This document shows, in pieces, positions 35,177 to 47,249 of a DNA stretch of 64,000 nt. Every line of letters starts with the position of its first letter. Position 1 is the first letter of the stretch. The stretch is taken from assembly GCA_016808115.1 (NCBI GenBank), contig JAEQBH010005383.1, forward strand, positions 62,001 to 126,000, read 5' to 3'. A model generated the notes under the pieces. That model was not told the origin of the DNA and did no database searches. It worked only from the letters and a program-made list of their open reading frames with translations. Made by a program: the position numbers and the translations under genes. The DNA comes from Tetrastigma voinierianum. Lineage: Eukaryota; Streptophyta; Magnoliopsida; Vitales; Vitaceae.

Positions 35177-35338
35177 CGATTGCATTGATACACCCACTCT
35201 TCATTGAAGAGGAAAAACTTTGACAGTGAAGGAAGAAGATTAGCAACATTTTATGAGGTTTCTTCTCACCTTAACTACGCTACTCCAGCCTGTTGATAAG
35301 CAGCGGACAATGTTATCATCAATTTACATGATTGGCAG
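35177..35338 (+). pseudogene. 3-dehydroquinate synthase II-like gene, exon 2 (broken)
   Basis: The phase-1 join gives EWS-S-IALIHPLFIEEEKL, which is what the family has after EWS, then a stop at 35225. In another frame it continues EGRRLATFYEVSS and, after two more stops, ADNVIINLHDWQ, ending with CAG followed by GTATAC, a usable donor. The order and spacing match the family, so the exon is real in origin, but it carries at least one frameshift and several stops. No later exon is found between here and 35684, where element D begins, nor beyond D. Confidence 0.65.
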
Positions 35339-35684
35339 GTATACCGGTTGTTGACTGCCCATTACTAATCAAATCTTAATGAAATACATCAGTTACGTTT
35401 GGCACTCACTTTCATGCCCAAAAAACTGTCTCAAACTTCTAGTATTTGCTGTTTGTAAGTGTGGATTAGTTGACGGACTCAGCTCCCTTGTCTGATGCGA
35501 GTGATAATCGGTAAAGTGGTTTTTGCTCTCAAATAATTTTTATTATGGTGGCTTTTTGATCTGGTACCTCTAAGCTTTCTTCACAAGAAGCCTAAGAATG
35601 CAATTAGAGGATGATTTAGGTGGTGTTTGTTTTTTTTACTTAATGCTGAATAGAACTTTTTTTAGCTTAATGCTAAATAGTAAC
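35339..35684 (+). other. Probable intron 2 sequence up to element D
   Basis: Non-coding, T-rich. It includes a 'GTGTTTGTTTTTTTTACTTAATGCTGAATAG' like stretch (35621-35650) that resembles a MITE end. Element D starts at 35685. Confidence 0.45.
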
Positions 35685-38099
35685 TGTCACACCCAATTCC
35701 ACCGGTGTGATTTATGTTACTATTTTACCACCTTATTTTTTTTTTTTTTTCACAACTTGAGTCTAAACTTCACTTGGAGTAATCACCTGGAAACGTAAAT
35801 AAAACACTACTCCAGGTCTCCAAACATACACACATATCGGTACAAAGTTAATTCCTCAATGTACCCAAAACTATACGCTTACACTTGATCAAACAACATT
35901 TACACAAAGTTCCAAAATAGTGGCTACACAAATTAAATCTTTAATGATCCACAAAAGATACCATTGTCGGAAATATATAGTGTGAATATCCACATAACAC
36001 TAAATATTCATCAAAATATGTATGCTCAACCACCAACAAGCTAAGAGTTGGCATAAACTTCCATCCTCAAAAACTCTGAGTCCAACCATGTCATTTGGTC
36101 TCGTACTGCATCCCCAGGTGGAGGGAAATAATGGGGTGAGTTCGACAACTCGATGGTGAATACCATAACAAGCCATGCTCATAAAACATTTCAATTTATA
36201 CATAATTCAAGATATCTCAAAACATGAGCATTTTACAAATAATAGGTTGATAATGAAATGAATGCAATACCATCTCGGCCCCTCATCGAGTGACTCTTTT
36301 GGGCTTTCACCGAGGTACGCGATCATCCCCGGAACAACGACAAATTCTTGGACTTCGCGAGGGGATATGCCACATCCGATATAACGACAAATTCTTGGGA
36401 CACCAGGATATGCCCACATCCCGTGCTCTCTGTGACCTTTACGGGACTACAACCCGAGGAGCCCAGTCATCGTCAAGTGTCTTTCACATCAATCCAGGAC
36501 TCTCACCACAGTCTCATACCCATGTCATGCTTTAAAAACAATTTAAAGCATTCAACCATATGGATATTTAAAACATCATGTACAGATTAATTCAAGATTT
36601 TCATATATATAAAATTATACATTTATATATCACTAAGAAATACACAGTCAAAACACGGAATGGTATAATTCCTGACATCAAACCACGGTACAAGCGGAGA
36701 AGGTTATAGGTCCACTACCTTCCTTGGATTCAAAAATCCGCAAGTCTTCCAAGGAAGTCAAAACCCTAGGCTACTCCAAAGGATCTGCAAATAACAAGTC
36801 ATAAGATTCCTTAGCCTCTCACAATCCCTGTCACATAAAAATTACTCAAGTGGTCTATTAATTTATCACCACTCACGACTCATATATTCTTATACCTTTG
36901 CCCATAAACCTTGATCCCCCCAGTAAGCTCTCTCTTACACTTACTAGGATCAACATTTAACACCCTCATTAGGGTTACACAAACAACACACTCAACACAA
37001 AACACCTCTTGTATTCCCTATCTCCATATTACTCATTTTGAAGATAAGGTGCTAAGGTTCTCCTCAAATGGGAATCACCCCAGTGAGACCGCAGAGCTCG
37101 AGTTATGTCTAAACAACCGGACTGTTCTATGATCAGCGGAAGCCGTTTTGCTTGAACATAGCCCCTCTTTGAGTGAATTTTTGGGCCACATAGAGTCAGA
37201 ATTTGAGGGTACCTATTTCAGGATGTTTGGTGCTCCTTGAAGTCTAGTTTAAACAGCAACTTGAATCACTCAAATCGGATAAGAAATGAGCAAGTTATGG
37301 CCAAAATACTAACACTGGTCAAAACAGAAAATCCAGCCCTCGAAAATGCCACCACAATTTGTAGTTTTTCCCCACTTTTCCATGAGTTCCAACCCAATCA
37401 ACCCCAACCTCAGGCACACATCAAAGCCTCTATTCAACCCAAAACATCTTCCAAAACACATCTTAGAAACAAGAATCTAGGGTTTTGCCAACCCATCCTC
37501 CAAGCCGATCTAAGGTTAGGATGAAACCTAACTTTACAAAAGAGAAATTCATGAATCATACCCTCTATACAAAATCCTCAAATCCTTACACAAATACCTA
37601 AAGGGATTAGGGTTTATCACCCCATATCTCTTTCAAATCTGTGGGTTAGAGAAGTTCCCCAACCAAACCTTGTGAAAAGAACCATTTTACAAAGAATCAA
37701 ACCAAAAACTCCTTTACCTTTTTGGCTCAATTTTCCTTCTCTTTCCTTTCTCCTTCTTTCTTCTTTCTTCTTCTTCCTCTTTTCTCTCTCTTCTCTTCAC
37801 ATTTTTGCCTCTTAACTTCATTTGGAGCAAAAATGAGGTCCTATCCCTTGCACTAGTTTTTAGTTTTATACTCCATTTTTTTTTTTTTACTTAAAGTTTC
37901 ACTAATAGCAATTTAAGCCATTAACTCTTTCTATTTGCATATCACATTCCCAATCTTAAACATTTGACCACTGCACTTTCTATTAATGACCCATGGTCCT
38001 CATGGTAATTACCAATTTACCTCGTCTAGTATTGAACCGGTCTATCGCTTTATTTTCGAAAAATAATATTTGGCTATTGTAATAATTCCTAGTGTTACA
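35685..38099 (-). repeat. Element D 3' LTR
   Basis: The plus-strand start is TGTCACACCCAATTCC and the end is CTAGTGTTACA, so the termini are TG..CA. It is ~2.4 kb with a pyrimidine tract (37735-37795) about 300 bp from the sense start, like LTR B. No copy of it is found elsewhere in the window, so the extent rests on its termini and the adjacent purine tract. Confidence 0.65.
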
Positions 38100-38125
38100 T
38101 TCCCTCCCTTAAAGGAATTCTGCCT
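38100..38125 (-). other. Element D polypurine tract
   Basis: The minus strand has TTCCTTTAAGGGAGGGAA next to the LTR start TGTAACACTAGG. Composition and position fit. Confidence 0.65.
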
Positions 38126-38249
38126 AAAATTAAACCAGAGATCGACCATGAAGAGTCTGCACTTCTTCTTCACATCCGTCAAGTCTCCCATGTAGCTTCT
38201 TCCACTCCATGGTGTTCCCATAACACCTTTACTAGAGGAATAACTTTGT

Positions 38250-39440
38250 TCAAGAACACGCTGCCTTCAGACATCTAGAATCTTCTGTCGCTTCTTCATA
38301 TTTCATGATTTTCTGTACTTCAGCCTCGCTGAATCTAATATGTGCGAAAAACATCTGCCATACTTCCAAACAAGGAGACGTGGAATACGTAGTATAACAA
38401 GTAATCTGGCTGGAAGAGCTAATCGGTAAGCCACCTCTCCAAACTCGGAGAATCTCAACGACCAATGTACCTAGGGGCCGCTTCCTTTTACCAAAACGAA
38501 ACACTCCTCAAGGAGTACGACACTTCGCAAACACATGGTCCCCAACCCAAACTCTAAGGTCTCCTCCGTGGCCAAGATGACTTTTCGTCGCTGAGGCCGC
38601 CAAATGCACTTACTACGAATCACCTTATCTTCTCTCGTCGCTTCTCGTACTCAACTCCGACCAATCAGTAGCCTCCCGATTCACAAATTCAAAGACATAA
38701 AGGCATCTACATGGCCTTCCATAAAGAGCTTCATATGGTGCCATCCCACATCGCCTGAACCGTTATTATACGCAAACTCAATCGGGAGGTAAATGTTCCA
38801 TCCAACTCCCGGAAGTCTAACACACATGCTCTAAGCATATCTTCCGAATCAATCACTCTCCCGGGATTGTCTACACCGAGGTGAAATGTTAAATTAATCT
38901 CACCTCGTTCCCAAAGCCAGAAGACCGCCAGAATTCTGACGTAAACCTCGAGTCCCTATCTCGACACAATGGAGAGAGGTACACCATGCAACCTCACAAT
39001 CTCCTCACACAACTTGCTCAAAGTAAGAACAGTATTCTTCGTTGGTCCTTATTGCTAAGAAATGTACTGGATGAATACTTATCAACTACCACCCACACAC
39101 CATCTTTACCCTGGTGAGTCTTGGGAAAACCAGTCACGAAGTCCATCGTCACATGATCCCATTTCCATTCGCATCGGGTACTGCAATGTACTACTGGTTC
39201 AGGCTCAACTTTCACTCGTTGGCACGCTAAACACTTGGAGACGCAATCGCTACGCCTCTCTTCATCCCATGCCACCAAAAATTGAGCCTCAAGTCATGGT
39301 ACACTGCCTCCCTCTGTGATACCATGAACTCGAGTGATGCAGCCTCATCACCTCTCTTCAACTCGTGCATCATCCTAAGACAAACAACTGGCTGAGGAAA
39401 TAGACTCTCCATTTTCATGAATTGCTCCAATCTTCGTGTG
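38250..39440 (-). pseudogene. Element D integrase
   Basis: 38250-38504 begins FRFGKRKRPLGT, the start of the GPY/F module, then is shifted and ends with AEVQKIMKYEE. 39018-39278 has VSKCLACQRVKVEPE (zinc-binding CxxC) and WKWDHVTMDFVTGFPKT (first catalytic Asp) and VWVVVDKYS. 39227-39430 has DLRLNFWWHGMKRGVA, the HPG/H2C2 region. The second Asp and Glu motifs (38505-39017) lie in unreadable, shifted sequence. The order is correct for the minus strand. Confidence 0.75.
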
Positions 39441-39599
39441 CATCACCAATCCACTTTCACTCAGCGTGTGCTCTCGCTTTCTACTACCGAGCCTCGACAT
39501 GACTCTCAATAAAACTCGTGGCCGAGCTACCAACGTATAAAACATGCCTTGCTCATCCTCATCAAAGCACGCAAGCGGAACTTCACATGTAATCATACA

Positions 39600-40951
39600 T
39601 CTCTCCACTCATAAGCCATCAAACTCAAAGGATGCTCCTTGATTTTCTATTCATGCACTTTAAACTACATTTACTTTACCCATGGCATGCAAAGAAAAGT
39701 CAAAGTCCTCGTGCCCCCATCCACTTCCCAGACCAAATCTCTCCCGAAAGTAAAGATATATTTCAAACTCGTGGCCTGAGAACACTTCCAAACTTTCACC
39801 ATGGGCCGTAGTGCCTCCAAAACTTTGTAGCAAACACCACCGTGAAGAAGCTCTAAATCATGTGTAATTCTCTCTTCATACTTTTCAATTGCCTAGAGGC
39901 ATAGGCAACCACTCCGACTCCTTTGCATAAGCACACACCCCAAGCCAACTCTCGAGGCATCACAGTAAAACCGTACTCTTTCCCCACTCCACGGAGTAAT
40001 CAACACCTGTTGTAGTCAACTTTTCAAATTTCTCGGGAAGGACCTCACACTTGTCATTCTAGTTTGCTCACTCTCAAGGTGTCGCCTAGTCATGGGACAT
40101 GCAATCCGGAGAAGTTCCCTACTAAAACCGCCTGTGAATAAACTACCAACTCAAGAAAGCACGATTCTAAAGACACTTCGGTCAAGCTCCCACCGCATCA
40201 CGACCAACCTTGCTCTGATCCAGACCAAATACCTTCCTGAGAGCAACATGTGCCCTAGGAACTCGGACTCTCTTGCAAACTTAAATCACACTTTTCCGTA
40301 CTGCATACAATCGATTCTCTCAATACCCGTAGCGCCAATCAGAATGTTGCTCATACTTCTGGCCACTTTGAATATATCAAGATGTCAGTTCCACAACACT
40401 ACCACAACCGATCCTAAATACTGACGAGAGCATCCTATTCATCGATCCATAAAGGCGCAGCTGGAGTGACATTAGTCAATCCAAAGGCATGACAACAAAC
40501 TCAAGTGTCCATACCGTATATAATCTTAGGATGTTTGAGTCTCGTACTCAACTGATGATACCTTTATCTTAAATCAATTTTTCGAGAAGTAACAAGCCCC
40601 GCTCAACCGATCAAACAAATCCTCAATGCGCTGGTGGGTATTTGTTCTTCAACATACTCTATTCAACTTCCTGAATTCACACAACCGTAGCGCCCGCTCT
40701 TTCTTTTTCACTAACAACACCGAGCACCAAGGCGAGGTACTACCGGATGAACTTTTACCGTAGAATCTCCTCGCGCTTGTAGGTTCAACTCTAAGCTTAA
40801 TCGAGCCATCCAATGGAGCTACTGAAATAGGATCGGTATCGGGATACAAATCGATGGAGAAATCCATCTCTCTATGGGGAGGTAATCCTGGCAACTCATC
40901 AGGAAATACGTCAGCAAAATCACACACTTGTGGAATACAATCCATCGCCAC
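39600..40951 (-). pseudogene. Element D RNase H and reverse transcriptase
   Basis: The N-terminal RT part is clear in 40649-40951 (100 aa): FADVFPDELPGLPPHREMDF, SIDLYPDTDPISVAP, and VLLVKKKERALRLCEFRKLN. The remaining palm, YXDD and RNase H sequence towards 39600 is present only as scattered phrases in several frames, so catalytic residues cannot be judged. Domain order matches gypsy pol. Confidence 0.7.
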
Positions 40952-42390
40952 CTTCCTTTAATCTCCCTCGGCATAGTAAAAAGGAAGTGTCGAATTTCAT
41001 TCTTCCCCAACCCCTCGTTTCCATCTCTATCAACTGGGTCAGCCTACCACCCTCGATCCAAGTGATAGAAGCTTCACACAGCACCCACAACCAATCAGTG
41101 TCACCTTTCAAAAAATGGCCAGATCGCATGATGCCTGCCACCAATCCATTCCTCACTACTACTGCCAAACATCACTATATGTAGGAGTACTTAAGTCAAT
41201 CACGACTTCAGATCCCCAAACATTCAACACACAACCACCGCATCCCCACTTAGTTTCATCACGCCACCCATAAATCTACCAATAAAGGACAAGAGTGCGT
41301 AATCTCTAAATCCAAAATAGAAGCAAAAGAAGTAGACATAAATGAACTGATGCAACTAATTAAACAACACATGTGCCTACAAGCACATAAAACCATACCT
41401 TCCACTAGCACACCAAAGTTCGATCCTCGCCGCCATACGAAACTCGCTCGAGACCTTTGGCACGGCGTAGATGTGGGCCTTCCCTTTCTCGATCTCCCCT
41501 CGAGGTCAGCCCTCCTTGAACACGAATGGTTTACCGGTCGAACCGCCTCGAGGAGGTCTGCGTTTGTCGTCGAATCCTAGGGCACCACCTCCCCGAAGTG
41601 TCCCGTCGCACCACACCATACACGCCCGAAATCCTAGTTCCTAACCCGTGGCTCTGCACTGGTTGCTCCGCCACGGGCAATCGGTCAGGACTGCCCATCC
41701 TTGGGCGCGAGCCTCATCCCTTAACCCCAAGTCTCCAAACCTAGAATTCTTTGTTTCTTTCCTTTATACCCCGGGCCGCTTCCTCCCTCACCAATCGTGT
41801 GGCTCTGCGCTTACGACCAATCAGAGGCGGCTAAAAAGGGTTTCACCAGCCCGAATGTTCCACCACCCTTCGAACTGTCGCCTATATGTCGCTTGCCACC
41901 ATATGTTATGCATACCCCGATAACAAAGTAAATTGGGAGGCATACTCTGTTGGGCGCCATACCCTCGTCGCAGTGCACAAATTCGACTCCTTCAGCCTCT
42001 CATGGCCTCGTGAAAGTCAGCCAGGAGTAACTCGAACTGGTTCACCCTATGCGTGGCATCATGGGTGCCTTAACCATATCCCACCAACCCGTCGCCTGTC
42101 CCTCAACATAAAGGAGGCTAAAGATACTCTCCAGCCTCTCTCGTAATTCCAAGACATCCGCATCTTCTTCACTTTTAGCCAATGTCACTCATAGTTTGAT
42201 AGCACTCAAACACTTAGGAACAAGTGCCTTGAAATCCTTGATCAATCGCACGTCCATCTTCTTCGGAATGACCCTCAGAGGTAACGCCACCCTCTCTCCA
42301 ACCCTGTCCTCTTGCACTGGTGAAGAGGATCTCAAGGTGTTGTCTCGATCTTTGATCGTCCACTCCTTCTTCAATCATCTATAAATATGG
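40952..42390 (-). pseudogene. Element D protease linker and gag remnants
   Basis: On the minus strand 42189-42374 reads VRLIKDFKALVPKCLSAIKL and continues into an LAKSEEDADVLELRERLESI-like phrase, a charged helical segment fitting a gag N-terminal part. Further pieces (41400-41900) are shifted and no CCHC motif can be claimed. 40920-41168 precedes RT and is the protease-to-RT linker. The assignment is by position and charge only. Confidence 0.4.
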
Positions 42391-43242
42391 AAAGACGATT
42401 AGTTATCAAATGTCATACAAGAACCACATGTGTCTGGAAAGGGTGTCGTTTAGTAGCGTAGTGCTATATGTTTTAAACTTATTTTTTCTCAAATACTATT
42501 GTATTATATTATAACTGCTTGCACCGGTATTTAAAATGGTTTTAATTGTAAACTATGTTTGAAAAGCAAGAATGAGTTTAGAAAGCAAGCAATGTTTGGA
42601 TGCATTCAACCATACTTTTTAAAAGAGCAAGCAAAATGGTTTTGAGTTGAAAACCACATCTAAAGAAGTGGTAAATGGTTTTGAATTATCAAACATATTT
42701 AAAGCAAACAATTATTGAATTGATAAACCATGTTTTGGCAAGCAAGCAAGCAAGCAAAGAATATTTTAAAAATTGTGCCTTACGCCACAGCTAGGATTTG
42801 GTGACGCTGCAAATTATGGTGATGGTGACCTAGACAATTCACCATACTGTTCGGCAGAGCTGAGGTCTGTGCCCTTCCACCTAGTGATGCGACCTGTGTC
42901 CTTCCACCGACACCTGGGCCGATGCCCAAAGCTCCTGTTCACTAGTGGTACAACAAGTAGGAAAGGCCTCCAAAGGGTTGATGATTTGTGCTACTGATAT
43001 ACTATTGAAAAATCAACCATCAGGTACCTGCTGAGCCCAGTTCGCATGTCGGTTTTGGAGCAAACTGGCCAGAGCCCAGCCCGCTTTTATTTCAAACGAG
43101 GGTCGAGTCCTGTGTTCGCGGGAGATTTTGAAGCAAAACCCGCTGAGCCCAGTTTTGTTTTTATTTTAAAGCAAACGGTTAAGCCCAAGCTCCCGTTTTA
43201 TTTTAAAGCATGCGGTTGAGCCCAAGCTCCCACGTTTATAAA
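42391..43242. other. Unclassified repetitive sequence right of element D
   Basis: No gene is seen. Blocks such as GAAAGGGTGTCGTTTAGTAG (42437) reappear near 43993 as GAAAGGGTGTCATTTAATCC. The region from 43020 is GAGCCCAG-rich ('CTGAGCCCAGTT' repeated near 43030 and 43141). It may be an LTR or leader of another element; I cannot name it. Confidence 0.4.
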
Positions 43243-43600
43243 AAGTTTTGAAACTTTTTAAAGCAAGAGATTTGAGAAAAAATGAAGAAACTTTAAAGCA
43301 GAGACTGAGAAGTTTTATAACCTAAAGAAAGGCAAGGTAAAGCAAGCAAGGATTATGAAAGTTTTATAAACTTTTAAAGCAAGTAAGAAGGATTTATGAA
43401 AAGTTTTATAAACTTAAAGCAAGGCAAGGTAAAGCAAGCAAGTAGAGATTTAAGAAAAGTTTTAGAAACTTTTAAAGAAAAGCAAAAGCATAGTAAGGTT
43501 AAAGCTTCGAAAATATATTGTAAAAGAGAGTTTACAAATGAGATATTTTCCAAAAGAAAACATTTAAAGCATACACCTCATCGAAATTGCTTAGCTCATT
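43243..43600. repeat. AG-rich tandem repeat, ~55-65-bp units
   Basis: Units contain GAAAAGTTTTATAAACTT, then AAAGCAAGGCAAGGTAAAGC and AAGCAAG, five to six times with deletions. The 72-aa Lys-rich frame at 43396-43614 is produced by this repeat and is not a gene. Confidence 0.7.
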
Positions 43601-44527
43601 ATTTTGTGTTTTAAAATCATTTTCCAGTACAGCACTGACGCCGGGAGTGTATTAGGATTCTCCGACATTTGTAATTGTTGTAATTAAGAATATTTTGTAA
43701 GGATATACTTTGAATTTGTATAATGAAGTATATGTATGTACACAAGGGTAGCCTATGGAAATGTATCGGGTTGTCAAGTCACGTCGACAGCAACTGTGTT
43801 TAAGGTGGATTCGAATCGTTCTATAATGCTAGCCACATGTCGCCGAGGTTTTATCAAATCATAAGATGAGAAAAGGAAAAAATTTTATACGATGTTTAAG
43901 CAAGAATATTTGGTCATTCCAATGTGAATCATGAAGAAATAAGAGGTAACTACTGGGATTTCAGGAGTGGGCGCACACCTACCGTCAGAAAGGGTGTCAT
44001 TTAATCCTAGTATTCCAAAAGCATTTAGGATGTAAAACTTATTAGAATTCAACTAACTAAAGAGAGTGTATATCCAATCAATCCTTCCTTTAATGTTTTG
44101 GCTATGAGTTTTACTCGTAAACTACCAGTCTACGTAAATTTCATTTTCCTTCTTTGCTATTATGGAAATATTTCTACCATGGTCCTAGAATATTAAATGA
44201 GATTATTAAAGAAACAGAAGAGAAAAATGAAAAAGAGAACGAATATATTTATTAAAAGTTAGAGTGACGTAACACAAACAGGGAGCTCCAAAAAGAAAAG
44301 AAGAAAAGAAAAAAGTCAAACAGGAGCAGTAGAAAGAAGGAAAAAGAGAGTCGAGATTTTACTGAATTACCCAAACTAATATAGAACTTTTTCTTCACCG
44401 ACTAGCTAAAATGAAGTATAATACAAAGATAAGCAGTCATAATACATGCCAAAAGATTGTCTATAGGAGATCATTTTTAAAGTGAAAAAGTAATTCTTGA
44501 ACCAATGTGGACTCGGTAGTCAGAGTC

Positions 44528-44581
<54 letters not shown>

Positions 44582-44618
44582 TATATATATATATATATCT
44601 TGTGCTTTGCTTGGGAGT
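43601..44618. other. Gene-free interval with TA microsatellite
   Basis: A/T-rich sequence without coding motifs. It holds the second GAAAGGGTGTC block (about 43993) and a (TA)n tract at 44531-44599 interrupted by one GG. Confidence 0.5.
44531..44599. repeat. TA microsatellite
   Basis: About 24 TA units, a TGG interruption, then about 9 more. Confidence 0.9.
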
Positions 44619-44710
44619 TTATCTCGCAAAGTAGGCTTTGGAGATAACTATACGTGCCGCCGCAACACGTTCCTGGGCTCTACTTTCAATGTCGGCATCC
44701 TCGAGCATTT
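44619..44710 (-). CDS. Candidate terminal exon of an unidentified host gene
   Basis: On the minus strand, TTGTGCTTGTTGTGCAG at 44711-44727 is a strong 3' splice site. The following 92 bp read, in phase 2, MLEDADIESRAQERVAAARI and then VISKAYFAR, ending in TAA. The amphipathic, charged composition without any stop is unlike the repeats around it. I do not recognise the family. A second possible exon lies at 45379-45453. The phases of the two do not join directly, so at least one exon or boundary is missing. Confidence 0.35.
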
Positions 44711-45378
44711 CTGCACAACAAGCACAAAGTCATCATCAACTGTAGAGTGGTAATCGACTTGTATAAATCCTCAAATGAAACCGCATTGCATTACAAAGAT
44801 ATGGGTATTCAAATAAATCTCAAACAATCAGAGTTATATCACATTAGCCAAAAATTGGCTCCTCTTTGGACCTAGGGACAAAACTTTAGTTAGCCATTTG
44901 TTCAAAAATATAAACCCTGTGACCTAAGAGGATAAAGACAATGTATACTTCAAAACTAGATAGCGCACAACAAACTCTACATGCCTGTCTTCATTGATTA
45001 ATATTTTGTTGTTCCAAGGATCCATTATCTCCAGATTCACTAACTCGCCTTATATGCACTCTTACTTTCTATTTTTTTTTGATATATCTAGTCACACTCT
45101 CGCTTTCTCCGCAGTAAATAATTCATTTTGCTGGGCTAGCTACAAGAGCTAGTAAATTTAAATTATAAATACTAAGAGCCTGTAATTGATATCCAAACTA
45201 TCCTTGGTGCGTAAACCAATCCTTTCCCCCCGAATTTGATTGTATAAAAAAAAAGAATACCATCAATGCATCATCAAGAGGTTCTTCTTTCCCCTTTGTA
45301 AATTCTCATGAATTTAGAAGGTAATGTGTATCGATTGGAAAATAGAAAAATGCCACAGCTGGGTTAAGAGAAGCCTAC
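44711..45378. other. Interval between the two candidate exons
   Basis: Non-coding as far as I can see; A/T-rich with a CT-rich patch. It would be intron on the minus strand if the exons are real. Confidence 0.35.
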
Positions 45379-45453
45379 CTTTCGGGTACAAGAACATCCA
45401 TAGTACTTCATAGTCTTCATATCATCGTTAAGCCTCATGTAGAATGCTTGATT
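45379..45453 (-). CDS. Candidate internal exon of an unidentified host gene
   Basis: The minus strand reads NQAFYMRLNDDMKTMKYYGC, then SCTRK, 75 bp with no stop, between an acceptor (TTCATGATTACCCAG) and a donor (AAAG followed by GTAGGC). The protein is not recognised. Element E starts 65 bp upstream of it on the minus strand, so an insertion would lie in the preceding intron. Support is splice signals and composition only. Confidence 0.3.
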
Positions 45454-45512
45454 CTGGGTAATCATGAACACAATGTGCTTTTAAATGTTATCCAATCGCT
45501 TAAAGGACTAAC

Positions 45513-45517
45513 TTTGT
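45513..45517. other. Target site duplication TTTGT, left copy of E
   Basis: Identical to 52097-52101; the two flank element E exactly. Confidence 0.85.
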
Positions 45518-47026
45518 TGACGCCCCAATCCCGGGTGTCCGTCAACCCACACCCGCTTAATCAAGCATGTTCATGTCATGAGGCACGATAAAGCAAAATG
45601 GCCACTGGGCCTACACGCCATGCCTATAAAATGTATATTTTATACAAAAGCATTTATTTACAATTTTATTGAATTACACTTATACAAAATCCTGGTTTCT
45701 TTGGCCAGAATTTTACAAAGAACAAAAATAAAGATAGGAATGGATGGCCATTTCTTCTCCTCTAAGGTCCCTGATGCTGTCCCATCCCCAAATGCCTTCT
45801 GGGTGACCTAAAAAATAGTCCCACGACAAGTGAGCAAAGCCCGCAGGAATTTCCTACTAAGCATTCTCACCTATGCAATGCACTATATCAATTAAACATA
45901 CAACTCATGCTAATATATCACTCATGCATATATTAACAATTTAAATCACATACATCATGTTATTCAGTTTATAATAATAACATAAACTTAGCTCACATGG
46001 GCTAAGGCAAAATCCGGCGGTTCGTCTTGGAACGGCCCACAATTTCACAATCAACATGTTATTCACTCCATGGAAACAACACACATCAATAATAAATCAC
46101 ACAAACAAATCGTGGACCGTCCAAAACCACACCAGTGATTTCTCTATTCACTTCTGGCCCAAATCTTGGAACCGAAAGATCACTACCGTCCCGACTTCAA
46201 CAAATCCCCACCCATGTGCCACCCTTTGCCAAAAAGTAAAACAAAGAGTGGTAAACCCCACCTTTCCTGAGCTTGTCGAACCCCCAAATCTGGTACTCAC
46301 ACGAGGCTCCCGACGCAGACCAACTTTACCTCTTGCGTCAAGCGAGCCGACCTGGCCGTGATTGTTCAACCTGCAGAGAAGGAAGAGACTCTCTCTCTAG
46401 AAAATGAGATCCAAGACCTCCTGGATCTTTTTTTTTTTCTTCCTCCATACGTTTCCCTTTTGCTTTTGTTTCTTTTCTCATTTCTCTTTCTTTTTCTCTT
46501 TCATTTTCTCCCAATTTCTCCTCATTTTCTCCCAATTTCTCCTCATTTTCTCCTTTCTCTTTTCCCTTCTCTCTCCCTCCTTCTTGAAAGACATATCTGA
46601 TGAGTACAAGTTTAAGTTTCCTCCTCTCTTCCTCGCCAAACTGTATCAAATTTCCATCTTTTTCTTTATTTCTAATTCTCTTTATGACATCACGTTTTAC
46701 ATACTAATGCGAGCTACATCCCCTTATGGTGCCATGTGTCCCCGAGGACATGCAAATGGTCAGCATTTGAGTCTCTCCCTCCACGTGGCAGCCTCTAATC
46801 CCGCCACTGGGCATCCCCTTACTCCGCTACGTGTCATCCGACACCCACGCCTCGAAAAACGTGAATTTCCGACAATCCCGACCACAAATTGACGTGGTAG
46901 CTAGATTTCACGAGACGATTTCAACCGAGAAGTCCGTTTCGCCATCCGAGACCTTAGAAAATCTGATTTTGACCGAAATTACCATTTACCCTCCTTTAGT
47001 GGAATCCGGATTTTCCTGGTCTCACA
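45518..47026 (-). repeat. Element E 3' LTR
   Basis: The plus strand starts TGACGCCCCAATCCC and ends CCTGGTCTCACA. It aligns with 50651-52096 including 'AAAATGTATATTTTATACAA' near the start and GAAATTACCATTT near the end. The pyrimidine tract 46425-46590 gives the false 162-aa frame at 46404-46892. Confidence 0.85.
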
Positions 47027-47249
47027 TTCTTCTTCCTCTTAAAAGAAATTTCAACTCAAATTCCATGCACATACGCATCCAACCATCGCATATGCGACCC
47101 ACACAACCCAACTCCCGTTTGTGTGTAAAACGCCGACCTCCCAAGGTCACAATCACTGACAACCTACTGGGCCGTCAACCTAATCCATGTCCTAAATGAT
47201 ACCCATTTATCGAACCCTTGCCGGTTCACCAACACCCAAATGAAATCAT
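47027..47249 (-). other. Element E 3' end of interior with purine tract
   Basis: On the minus strand TTTTAAGAGGAAGAA precedes the LTR start TGTGAGACC. The remainder has no motif. Confidence 0.6.

Larger units (their letters stand above)
35685..42390 (-). mobile_element. Element D: minus-strand Ty3/gypsy element with one LTR
   Basis: The LTR at 35685-38099 is followed on its right by a purine tract (minus strand) and broken integrase, RNase H, RT, protease-linker and gag frames, all minus strand. The integrase/RT phrases are of the chromovirus type. No second LTR with the CACACCCAATTCC start is seen at the right, where gag ends near 42390 and unrelated sequence follows. The 5 bp before the LTR is GTAAC. 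Confidence 0.75.

Noticed and set aside
43396..43614. 72-aa Lys-rich frame
   Set aside because: Encoded by the AG-rich tandem repeat.
46404..46892. 162-aa frame rich in Phe/Ser/Leu
   Set aside because: Lies on the pyrimidine tract of LTR E and is absent as an open frame in the other LTR.
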